A DNA stretch of 50,593 nucleotides from NCBI GenBank assembly GCA_902522915.1, contig CABYXQ010000004.1, positions 1 through 50,593 on the forward strand, given 5' to 3'. Within the stretch, counting starts at the first letter, position 1. The number at the start of each line of letters is the position of its first letter. The notes under the pieces are model-generated. The model did not search any database and had not been told where the DNA came from. It was given only the letters and a program-made list of their open reading frames with translations. A program made the position numbers and the translations under genes. Shown one piece after another: positions 43,665 through 50,593 of the stretch. The DNA comes from an uncultured Pelagibacteraceae bacterium. GTDB taxonomy: Bacteria > Pseudomonadota > Alphaproteobacteria > Pelagibacterales > Pelagibacteraceae.

Positions 43665-44847
43665 AAATATAATTATATTTTCACTTATATCTACATTTTT
43701 CTTAATGTTCTTAATTTCAATTTGGAAAATATTGGCAACTCTACAGGGTTTAAAAATCCAAAATTTTAATTTACAGATAATTTTTATTCTTGGTTTTTTA
43801 ATATCATTAGCTCATTTAACTATAAGTAATAAAATTAGAAATTTTTATAAATCAATTATTTTTTCATTAATTTTTGTAATTTGCGATGGCTACTTAATTC
43901 AAAAACTTCCTTTGTGGTATAACATAGGAGTATTTTTAATTTTATTTTTTTTTGTAAATCAAATTAAGAAATATAACTTTAATAATTTAAAAGAAGAACA
44001 TTCTACACAAGTAATATTTTTTGATTTCTTAACTTTATTTGGAATTTTATTTTTTTCATTTGTAATACTTTTCCCATTTTACATGATGTTAGTTACAAGT
44101 TTTAAAACTCAAATGGCCTTATTAGTAAATCCTTTAGATTTTAGTATAAATTTTAGTCAAGATATCAAAGATTTGTTTAAATCATATTTTGTAATTTTTA
44201 AATCTTATAAGTTTGGAAAGTATATTCTAACCAGCACAATTGTATCATTGGGAACAGTTATAGTAACATTACTTTTTGCAATTCCTGCTGCTTATGCAAT
44301 AGCAAGACTGAATTTTTTTGGAAGAACATTTCTTTCAACATCAATATTAATAATCTATATGTTTCCAGCAATAGTACTTGTTATTCCCTTGTATACAGTT
44401 TTTAGTCAGCTAGGTTTAAGAAATTCAATAGAGGGATTGTTAATTGTTTATACAGCTACAACACTTCCAGTAGCTATTTATATGTTGCAAGGATATTTTA
44501 AAAGTATACCAAAAGAGTTAGAAGAGGCAGCAATATTAGATAAACTTAGTTGGTTTGGTATAATTTTTAAAATTATTATACCTTTAAGCATTCCTGCAAT
44601 CTCTTCAGTTGCTTTGTATGTATTTATGATAGCTTGGAATGAATTTCTATTCTCCTTAATGTTTTTGGATAATCCTAATTCATTTACACTTTCTAGAGCT
44701 ATACAGTATTTAAGTGGAGACGCAGAAACTCCAAGACAGTATTTAATGGCTGGATCAGTAGTAGTTACATTACCAGTTCTATTAATATTTGTTTACTTTG
44801 AGAAATATTTAGTAAGCGGTCTAACTGCTGGAAGTGTAAAAGGTTAA
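43654..44847 (+). CDS. Sugar ABC transporter permease, MalG/UgpE-like with N-terminal extension
   Basis: A 397-residue permease. The C-terminal 265 residues are a normal MalG-type unit with the EAA loop ELEEAAILDKLSWFGIIFKI and FPFYMMLVTSFKTQ at its beginning. About 130 residues precede it, with roughly four additional hydrophobic spans. Such an extension is not usual for the family. It overlaps both neighbours (11 bases upstream, 1 base downstream), so it is one unit with them. Confidence 0.9.
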   Translation: MRTKNIIIFSLISTFFLMFLISIWKILATLQGLKIQNFNLQIIFILGFLISLAHLTISNKIRNFYKSIIFSLIFVICDGYLIQKLPLWYNIGVFLILFFFVNQIKKYNFNNLKEEHSTQVIFFDFLTLFGILFFSFVILFPFYMMLVTSFKTQMALLVNPLDFSINFSQDIKDLFKSYFVIFKSYKFGKYILTSTIVSLGTVIVTLLFAIPAAYAIARLNFFGRTFLSTSILIIYMFPAIVLVIPLYTVFSQLGLRNSIEGLLIVYTATTLPVAIYMLQGYFKSIPKELEEAAILDKLSWFGIIFKIIIPLSIPAISSVALYVFMIAWNEFLFSLMFLDNPNSFTLSRAIQYLSGDAETPRQYLMAGSVVVTLPVLLIFVYFEKYLVSGLTAGSVKG

Positions 44848-46109
44848 TGAACAGTTTAATTAAAATCGCTCAAAAAACCTTAATAGGCAATAGAAGAAAA
44901 GGTTATACATTGCCAACAAATAACAAACTCTATCCTGCGCAGTGGAACTGGGACTCAGCTTTTATAGCATTAGGCTATTCTTACTTTAATTTTAATTTTG
45001 CAATAAAGGAAATCAAAACTCTTTTGGATGGACAATGGAAAGACGGAATGGTTCCTCATATATTATTTCATGATACAAATACTAATTATTATCCAAATCA
45101 CACAGCTTGGAATTGTGGTAACAAAATTCGTTCATCTGGTATTACTCAACCGCCAGTTCTTGCAAGTATTTTAAAACAAATTTTAGATAAAAATAAAATC
45201 AATAAAAAACAAAGTTTGGAAATTAAAAAAATCGTAAAAAAAATAAAAAAATTTCATGAATGGTTCATTAAATATAGAGATCCAAAAAGAAATGGCTTGG
45301 TATCAATTCTTCATCCATGGGAAAGTGGATATGATAATTCTCCAATATGGGATGAACCAATGAGGAAAGTTATTGTTGAAAAAAATATAAAATACAAAAG
45401 AGCAGATAATAAATTAATTAATCCAGATTATAGACCTTTAGACATTGATTATGATAGATATGTAACAATTAAAAATAATTTAAGAAAAAATAATTATAAC
45501 CCAAAAAAAATATATAAATCTTCTTTGTTCAATGTAGTAGATATTGGATTTAACTCTATTTTTCTAAAAGCAAATAAAGATCTTGTTTTTATGTTAAAAA
45601 ATTTTAATTTAGATTCGCTTGGTATAAGAAAATATATAAAGACAACTGAAAAAAATATTTTAAAATTATTTGATAAAAAGAAAGGAACTTTTTTTTCACT
45701 AGATATAAAAAATAAAAAAAAAATTGAAATTCCTTCAATTACAAATTATTTTATTTTATTTGCTGATTTAAATAATAGACAGATTAATAATAAATTAATT
45801 AAAAGTTTAAAAAAATTTAATCAGAAAGAAAAGTATTTCTTTTCATCTATAAAGCCAAATCATAAAAGTTTCGAGGAAAAAAGATACTGGAGAGGTCCTG
45901 TTTGGATTAATTGTAATTGGATCATATATAAAGGATTAAAAAATAAGGATTATTTATTTTCAAAAAAAATAAAAAATCTAACTATTAAGTTGATCGAGAA
46001 AAAAGGAATTTATGAATATTATAGCTGTAAAAATGGTAAACCAATGGGGGCAAGCAATTTTTCATGGTCTGCAGCTCTTTATTTGGATTTAATATTAAGT
46101 AAAAATTAA
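44847..46109 (+). CDS. GH63-like glycoside hydrolase, glucosylglycerate/mannosylglycerate hydrolase type
   Basis: A 420-residue (alpha/alpha)6 hydrolase with no signal peptide, so cytoplasmic. WNWDS (33-37), SGITQPPVLA, HPWESGYDNSP (156-166, with D163 as the likely acid), WDEPM, YWRGPVW (347-353) and E390 in GIYEYY with SNFSWSAAL form the pattern of mannosylglycerate and glucosylglycerate hydrolases. It would split an imported glycoside into sugar and glycerate (or glycerol). Its ATG overlaps the stop of the upstream permease, tying it to the importer. The exact glycoside is inferred from family likeness. Confidence 0.82.
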   Translation: MNSLIKIAQKTLIGNRRKGYTLPTNNKLYPAQWNWDSAFIALGYSYFNFNFAIKEIKTLLDGQWKDGMVPHILFHDTNTNYYPNHTAWNCGNKIRSSGITQPPVLASILKQILDKNKINKKQSLEIKKIVKKIKKFHEWFIKYRDPKRNGLVSILHPWESGYDNSPIWDEPMRKVIVEKNIKYKRADNKLINPDYRPLDIDYDRYVTIKNNLRKNNYNPKKIYKSSLFNVVDIGFNSIFLKANKDLVFMLKNFNLDSLGIRKYIKTTEKNILKLFDKKKGTFFSLDIKNKKKIEIPSITNYFILFADLNNRQINNKLIKSLKKFNQKEKYFFSSIKPNHKSFEEKRYWRGPVWINCNWIIYKGLKNKDYLFSKKIKNLTIKLIEKKGIYEYYSCKNGKPMGASNFSWSAALYLDLILSKN

Positions 46110-47392
46110 TTTGAAAAACCGTATTTTCTTAATCTTGCATCTCCAGTTCTTGCATGAGCTTCCATACCCTCGTATCTAGAAATTCGAGCACAAGCAGCCC
46201 CAACTGATTTTGTAGATTCTTTGGACATTCTTTGAAAGCTTAGGGTTTTGATAAATTTACCAACAAACAAACCACCTGTATAGCGACCTGCTCCTTTTGT
46301 GGGTAGAATATGATTTGTACCAGAACATTTATCTCCATAAGCAACTGTAGTTTCTTCTCCAATGAATAATGAACCATAATTTTTTAACCTCTTATGAAAC
46401 CATTCTAAATTTTGAGTTTGTACCTCTAAATGCTCAGGAGCATATTCATCACTAATAGTAGCCATTTCTTCATCTGTATCACAAAGAATAACCTCACCAT
46501 AATCTCTCCAAGCAGCTCCAGCATTTTCTCTAGGTAGTTCTGGAAGTTCAGCAATTAATTCTGGTACTCTTTTAATTACATAATCAGCAATTCTTTTGCT
46601 TGTTGTATAAAGCCACGCTGGTGAATTATAACCATGTTCTGCCTGGCCAACTAGATCAACTGCAACTAACTCTTCGTCTGCCTTGTCGTCAGCTATTACA
46701 GCTATTTCTGTAGGTCCTGCAAATAAATCAATACCAACTTTTCCAAATAAAATTCTTTTTGCTTCAGCAACAAATTGATTTCCTGGACCAACTAATATAT
46801 CTGCTGGCGCGTTTCCAAATAAACCATTTGTCATTGCTGCGATAGCTTGTACTCCACCCAAATTTAAAATGGAGTCTGCTCCACAAAGGTCTGCTGTATA
46901 TACAATAGAGGGATGAACTCCTATTTTTGGCTTTGGTGAACTAGCAACAATAATATTTTTTACACCTGCAACTTTTGCTGTAGTTACGCTCATTACAGCA
47001 GAAGCAATATGAGCATATCTACCAGCTGGAACGTAACATCCAGCAGTATTAACAGGAATTAATTTTTGTCCAGCAAATAACCCATCCGATAATTCAACTT
47101 CGAAATCTTGTCCATAATTTTTTAATTGTGCTTCAGCAAATTTTCTTACTCTTTCGTGAGAAAATTGAATGTCATCCTTAGTTTTTTGATCTAAATTTTT
47201 TTTAATTTCTTCAATTTTTTCTTTTGAGACAATCACATCACCTTCATATTTATCAAATTTTTTAGAAAGCTCTTTACAACCTTCTTCTTTAGTTTTTTCA
47301 ATATCTTTAAGTATATTTTCAACTATTTCTCTAGTTTTGGTATCGTCTGTTGAAGATGTTTTTGGAGATTTTTTTAGATATGTAATTGCCAT
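46106..47392 (-). CDS. HisD-family dehydrogenase, HpsN (sulfopropanediol dehydrogenase)-like
   Basis: A 428-residue HisD-fold enzyme with all catalytic and zinc positions: Q250, H253, E320, H321, D354 and H413. Several blocks differ from biosynthetic HisD and match 3-sulfopropanediol dehydrogenase HpsN as I recall it: AEHGYNSPAWL in place of AEHDP, ITYLKKSPKTS at the start, NAGAAWRDYGEVILC and GGLFVGKFIKTLSFQR. HpsN oxidises (R)-2,3-dihydroxypropane-1-sulfonate to sulfolactate. The gene is not near other his genes. A phosphotransacetylase gene is next to it. HisD proper is the alternative. Confidence 0.78.
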   Translation of the reverse strand: MAITYLKKSPKTSSTDDTKTREIVENILKDIEKTKEEGCKELSKKFDKYEGDVIVSKEKIEEIKKNLDQKTKDDIQFSHERVRKFAEAQLKNYGQDFEVELSDGLFAGQKLIPVNTAGCYVPAGRYAHIASAVMSVTTAKVAGVKNIIVASSPKPKIGVHPSIVYTADLCGADSILNLGGVQAIAAMTNGLFGNAPADILVGPGNQFVAEAKRILFGKVGIDLFAGPTEIAVIADDKADEELVAVDLVGQAEHGYNSPAWLYTTSKRIADYVIKRVPELIAELPELPRENAGAAWRDYGEVILCDTDEEMATISDEYAPEHLEVQTQNLEWFHKRLKNYGSLFIGEETTVAYGDKCSGTNHILPTKGAGRYTGGLFVGKFIKTLSFQRMSKESTKSVGAACARISRYEGMEAHARTGDARLRKYGFSN

Positions 47393-47455
47393 TATTTTCT
47401 TAGTTAAAATTTTTCATTGGTTTAAACGAATTTTAATTAAATTTCAATTAAACTA

Positions 47456-48367
47456 TTAGTCTAAAGCAACTACAGCAGCAGCTATAGAGGCTAATCGTGC
47501 TTGTGCTTCATCAGATCGACTTGTTATTACTACTGGTACTTTGCCACCTACAACAACTCCAGCAGCGCAAGCACCCATAAAATAAATCATCATTTTAACT
47601 AGACTATTTCCTGTTTCTACACTCGGGACTAATAAGACATCAGCTTCACCAGCTACTATATTTTTAATTCCTTTTATTGCTGCTGATTTTTTTGAAATAC
47701 TGTTATCAAATGCAAGAGGGCCAAAGACATCTGCATCTAAGTTTTCTTTTTCAACAAGTTTTGTTAATTCAGCGGCATCAATTGAACTTGGTACACTTTC
47801 CAAGACTTCTTCAGTTGCAGATAATATAGCAACTTTAGGTCTTGATATTCCTATTCTTTTTGAAAAATTAACTACATTTTTTAAAATATGCATTTTAGTT
47901 TTTACATTTGGTTGAACATTTAAAGCACCATCAGTAATTATTAATGGTTTATCAACTTTGTTTATACTCATATGCCAGATGTGACTTAGTCTTTTACTAC
48001 CCAGTAAATTGTATTCTCTTTTAAGAACTTCTTTCATTAAAATATCTGTATGTATATGACCTTTAACTATTATTTTAATCTTTTCTTCACTAGCAAGTTT
48101 TGCTGCTACTTTTGCAGTATTGTTTTCAATGGGCTCATCTATAATTTCATATTCTGAAATATCCCATTTAATATCTTCTGCACATTTTAAAATTTCTTTT
48201 TTGTCCCCAATAAAAATAGGCTCAATGAGATTTTCATTTACAGCATCTTGAGCTGAAAGCATAGGTAGTGGTTTACCTGAGTTTACAATAGCAACTTTTA
48301 TACATTTTTTTTTGTGTGCAAAATCCAAAAGGTTGTTAGGACAAATAATTTCTTTATTTGAAAGCAT
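47456..48367 (-). CDS. Phosphate acetyltransferase / butyryltransferase family protein
   Basis: A 303-residue single-domain PTA/PTB enzyme. KGHIHTDILMKEVL, SHIWHMSINKVDKPLIITDGALN and FGPLAFDNSISKKSA, then ADVLLVPSVETGNSLVKMMIYFMGACAAGVVVG, are family features. It exchanges acyl phosphate and acyl-CoA. Acetyl phosphate is the product of sulfoacetaldehyde acetyltransferase in sulfonate degradation, so pairing with an HpsN-like gene is notable. Acetate kinase is not adjacent. It is upstream of the dehydrogenase on the same strand, 63 bases away. Confidence 0.88.
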   Translation of the reverse strand: MLSNKEIICPNNLLDFAHKKKCIKVAIVNSGKPLPMLSAQDAVNENLIEPIFIGDKKEILKCAEDIKWDISEYEIIDEPIENNTAKVAAKLASEEKIKIIVKGHIHTDILMKEVLKREYNLLGSKRLSHIWHMSINKVDKPLIITDGALNVQPNVKTKMHILKNVVNFSKRIGISRPKVAILSATEEVLESVPSSIDAAELTKLVEKENLDADVFGPLAFDNSISKKSAAIKGIKNIVAGEADVLLVPSVETGNSLVKMMIYFMGACAAGVVVGGKVPVVITSRSDEAQARLASIAAAVVALD

Positions 48368-48440
48368 AAATAATGATTATAAAAATATTACAGAAAGTAT
48401 ATAGTTGATTTTACAATTATTGATAACAAAATAATACAAA

Positions 48441-49586
48441 ATGATTAAAGATTTTAGAATAAATATTACCGAAAGTGAGTTATCATTAATTAAAACTAAA
48501 ATTAAAAATTATCCTTGGTCATCAACTCAAGATATGGATGGATGGACTCACGGTACAAATAAAAAATATCTAAAAGAACTATGTGATTATTGGATAAAAG
48601 ATTTTAATTGGAAAGATCACGAAAAATTAATTAATAGTTTTTCAAATTTTAAAACTACCGTTGATGATATAGATATTCACTTCATAAAAGAAGAGGGAAG
48701 TGGAAAGAATCCTAAACCATTGTTATTAATGCATGGTTGGCCAGGATCAGTTGTTGAATTTTTAGAAATCATAAAACCTTTGGCGCATCCAGAAGAATTT
48801 GGTGGAAATATTGATGATGCATTTACTGTTATAACACCATCTTTACCTGGTTTTGGTTTTTCTGGTGTGCCCAAAAAACCTATAGGTCCTAGAAAAATAG
48901 CTGAAATTTTAAATAAAATGATGATCAAAAATTTAAACTATAAAGAATATTGTGCTCAAGGTGGAGATTGGGGAGCTACTATTGCCAATTGGTTGGGTTA
49001 TGATCATTCAAATAACTGTAAAGCTATTCATATTAATTGTTTAACAATGAGACATCCTGAGGGACCACAAACTAAAGAGGAGAAAGAATGGCAAATAAAA
49101 TTTGATAAAGATCAAATCATACAAGATGGATACAGAACACAGCAAGCAACTAAACCTCAAACTTTAAGTTATGCAATGTTAGATAGTCCAGTTGGTATTG
49201 CGGCATGGATTATTGAAAAGATACATGGATGGTCAGATTTAAAAGATAATAATATTGAAAGTGTTTATTCTAAGGATGTTTTGCTAACAAATATCATGAT
49301 TTATATTTTGACAAATACATTTAATACTGCTTCTTGGATTTACTTTGGAAGACGAGAAGAAGGTGGTCGTTTTTTCCCAAAAGATTTTAAAAAAATAAAT
49401 ATTCCAACTGGTATTGCAATTTTTCCAAACGAAATGTCTGAATGGCCTCCTCGATCATATGTTGAAAGAATATTTAATATTAAAAAATGGACCAAAATGA
49501 ATAGCGGTGGTCACTTTGCAGCGTTAGAAAAGCCCAATTTACTTATAGAGGACTTGAGAATGTTTACTAGAGAAATTTTAAAGTAA
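48441..49586 (+). CDS. Epoxide hydrolase with EHN domain
   Basis: A 381-residue microsomal-type epoxide hydrolase. The N-terminal EHN domain (about 1-110) has FRINITESELSLIKTKI and YPWSSTQDMDGWTHG; the catalytic fold has HGWPGSVVEF, nucleophile D176 in QGGDWGATIANW and the His in SGGHFAALEKP. It opens epoxides to diols, for detoxification or use of unsaturated compounds. It is divergent from the phosphotransacetylase across 73 bases. Confidence 0.93.
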   Translation: MIKDFRINITESELSLIKTKIKNYPWSSTQDMDGWTHGTNKKYLKELCDYWIKDFNWKDHEKLINSFSNFKTTVDDIDIHFIKEEGSGKNPKPLLLMHGWPGSVVEFLEIIKPLAHPEEFGGNIDDAFTVITPSLPGFGFSGVPKKPIGPRKIAEILNKMMIKNLNYKEYCAQGGDWGATIANWLGYDHSNNCKAIHINCLTMRHPEGPQTKEEKEWQIKFDKDQIIQDGYRTQQATKPQTLSYAMLDSPVGIAAWIIEKIHGWSDLKDNNIESVYSKDVLLTNIMIYILTNTFNTASWIYFGRREEGGRFFPKDFKKINIPTGIAIFPNEMSEWPPRSYVERIFNIKKWTKMNSGGHFAALEKPNLLIEDLRMFTREILK

Positions 49587-49627
49587 ATTTCTTTTAACAC
49601 CTTTAAAATCAATATATAAATTATTGT

Positions 49628-50476
49628 ATGGAAATTGTTACAAAGATTGCGCCAATAGCTCTTGCATTAATAATGCTAGGTTTAGGCTTGGGGCTTTCAA
49701 TTAAAGATTTCACAAGAATTTTAAGAAATCCAAATGATTTTATAGTTGGATTTATTTGCCAATTAATTCTTTTACCAATAGTAGCTTACATATTAATTTT
49801 AATACTTAAGCTGCCTATAGAAACTGCTTTGGGATTAATGATAATTGCAGCGGCACCTGGAGGTGTAACTTCAAATGTTTTAACTAAATTTGCAAATGGC
49901 GATGTTGCTTTATCAATATCCTTAACAGCGGTTATGAGTTTATTAAGTATTATTTCAGTACCTTTTGTAGTTTTAACATCAGCAAACTTGTTAGGAGTTA
50001 CTGGTATATCATCAGACATTTCAATGACTGGTATCGCAGTAAAGATGGCTTTAGTTGTGTCAGTTCCAGTAATTATTGGAATGGTAATAAGAGGTTTTTC
50101 AGAAAATTTTATTAATTCTAAAATTAATTTTATAAATAAAATTACAGGGTTATTATTTATAATTGTTTTTGCAGCAATATGGATTGAAGAAAGAAACAAT
50201 ATATTTAATTATCTTGCTCAAGCTGGTTTGGCAGTATTAATCCTTAATGTTATAATGATGACTTTAGCATATATAATAGCAAAAAAATTTGTAACTGGTA
50301 TTGCGCAAAGAAAATGTATTTCTTTAGAGTGTGGTTTGCAAAATGGAACACTGGCAGTGTTTGTGACAACTTTATTGTTTAACGACATAGTATACATGGT
50401 GCCAACAGCTGCATATGCGTTGATAATGTATATTACGGGATTTATATTTATTTATATTTTAAAAAAATCTAGTTAA
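49628..50476 (+). CDS. Bile acid:sodium symporter (BASS) family transporter
   Basis: A 282-residue protein with about nine or ten spans. AAAPGGVTSNVLTKFANGDVALSISLT is the Na-binding signature of the BASS family, and ECGLQNGTLAVFV is the second conserved site. Bacterial members import various organic acids with sodium, so the substrate is open. It is 41 bases after the epoxide hydrolase gene. Its stop is one base from the stop of an opposing gene. Confidence 0.92.
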   Translation: MEIVTKIAPIALALIMLGLGLGLSIKDFTRILRNPNDFIVGFICQLILLPIVAYILILILKLPIETALGLMIIAAAPGGVTSNVLTKFANGDVALSISLTAVMSLLSIISVPFVVLTSANLLGVTGISSDISMTGIAVKMALVVSVPVIIGMVIRGFSENFINSKINFINKITGLLFIIVFAAIWIEERNNIFNYLAQAGLAVLILNVIMMTLAYIIAKKFVTGIAQRKCISLECGLQNGTLAVFVTTLLFNDIVYMVPTAAYALIMYITGFIFIYILKKSS

Positions 50477-50477
50477 T

Positions 50478-50593
50478 CTACCTCAGATAGCCTGGTATAT
50501 AATCCTCATCATCATCATCATCATTATTATTATTATTAGCATTAATAATTTTTATTTGATTAAAAACTATGTAAATAAATTTACTTAAACTAA
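50478..50593 (-). CDS. 3' end of a minus-strand gene with an Asn/Asp tract, truncated by window edge
   Basis: The minus strand is open from the window end to a TAG at 50478-50480, giving 37 complete codons. The visible end reads a hydrophobic SKFIYIVFNQIKIINA stretch, then five Asn, five Asp and EDYIPGYLR. A stop-free frame this long in such AT-rich sequence is not expected by chance, and the trinucleotide run stays in frame. Most of the gene is outside the window, so no family can be named. The final YIPGYLR faintly recalls the FtsZ tail motif, but the hydrophobic stretch argues against that. Confidence 0.5.
   Translation of the reverse strand, partial: SLSKFIYIVFNQIKIINANNNNNDDDDDEDYIPGYLR
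50508..50537. repeat. Trinucleotide microsatellite (ATC)5(ATT)5
   Basis: Five ATC units are followed by five ATT units, read on the minus strand as five AAT and five GAT codons (Asn and Asp) in the partial gene. Such runs are prone to length change by slippage. Confidence 0.9.

Noticed and set aside
46106..47392. Plain call of histidinol dehydrogenase
   Set aside because: Catalytic residues fit, but several blocks are HpsN-like and the context is not histidine synthesis; kept as the alternative only.
49786..50199. Minus-strand open frame of 137 codons opposite the BASS transporter
   Set aside because: It is an antisense shadow of a transporter with clear signature motifs and has no recognisable domain.
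50508..50537. CRISPR-like or mobile repeat at the window end
   Set aside because: It is a simple trinucleotide run without spacers and is in frame within a partial gene.
1..50593. tRNA, rRNA, integrase, transposase or toxin-antitoxin genes
   Set aside because: None was found; all gaps are under about 180 bases and every sizeable frame is assigned to a metabolic, transport or unknown protein.

Overview
The window looks like a chromosomal segment of a SAR11-type marine alphaproteobacterium (Candidatus Pelagibacter or a close relative). This is an inference from several traits: very AT-rich sequence, lysine- and isoleucine-rich proteins, almost no spacer DNA, start/stop overlaps of the TAATG and ATGA kind, and a gene set built around osmolyte, C1, reduced-sulfur and iron scavenging. 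No rRNA, tRNA, insertion sequence, prophage or CRISPR array was seen. No gap between genes reaches 300 bases; the longest is about 180 bases.

Layout. 1-2489: a truncated 2OG-Fe(II) oxygenase, an ECHDC3-type crotonase, a small membrane protein, a CoA-binding protein and a DUF4864 protein. 2547-8324: a dimethylglycine/sarcosine dehydrogenase-like flavoprotein followed by both ETF subunits and ETF-ubiquinone oxidoreductase, a full route from a methylated glycine to the quinone pool. 8326-11759: DUF2237 protein and HisI on the minus strand, divergent from FolE, an AcuI/YhdH reductase and a LysR regulator. 11823-15915: an Fe(III) ABC importer behind two Fur-like palindromes, with a small Cys protein and a long hairpin between binding protein and permease. 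15925-16925: AzlCD. 16927-20802: methyltransferase and peroxiredoxin divergent from SQR, persulfide dioxygenase and a DUF4396 protein, a sulfide-oxidation module. 21804-27033: sugar-acid catabolism (IlvD/Edd dehydratase, hydroxyacid dehydrogenase, SDR, FAH-family hydrolase, SMP-30 lactonase), running into PEP carboxylase, CcdA and an azoreductase.

30971-38299: a TauD/BBOX-type oxygenase; HisN, DUF924 and DUF952 proteins; an SMR-like membrane protein lacking the essential glutamate; a minus-strand cluster of six small proteins (two NTF2-like, a DUF1330, a GYD-like, one unrecognised and a DsbA/HCCA-isomerase-like) with some strong Shine-Dalgarno sites; then CysK and CysE. 38439-46109: LysE exporter, alpha/beta hydrolase and a complete sugar-type ABC importer whose last gene is a cytoplasmic GH63-like hydrolase of the glucosylglycerate/mannosylglycerate type. 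46106-48367: an HpsN-like (HisD-family) dehydrogenase and a phosphotransacetylase. 48441-50593: epoxide hydrolase, BASS-family symporter and the 3' end of a minus-strand gene with an Asn/Asp repeat.

The genes read as a scavenging toolkit: methylated amines, iron, sulfide, deoxy-sugar acids, a phytoplankton-type compatible solute and possibly a sulfonate. The best leads are the six-gene small-protein cluster, the ABC importer with an intracellular GH63-like hydrolase, the HpsN-like/Pta pair, and the strong hairpins placed just downstream of both binding-protein genes.
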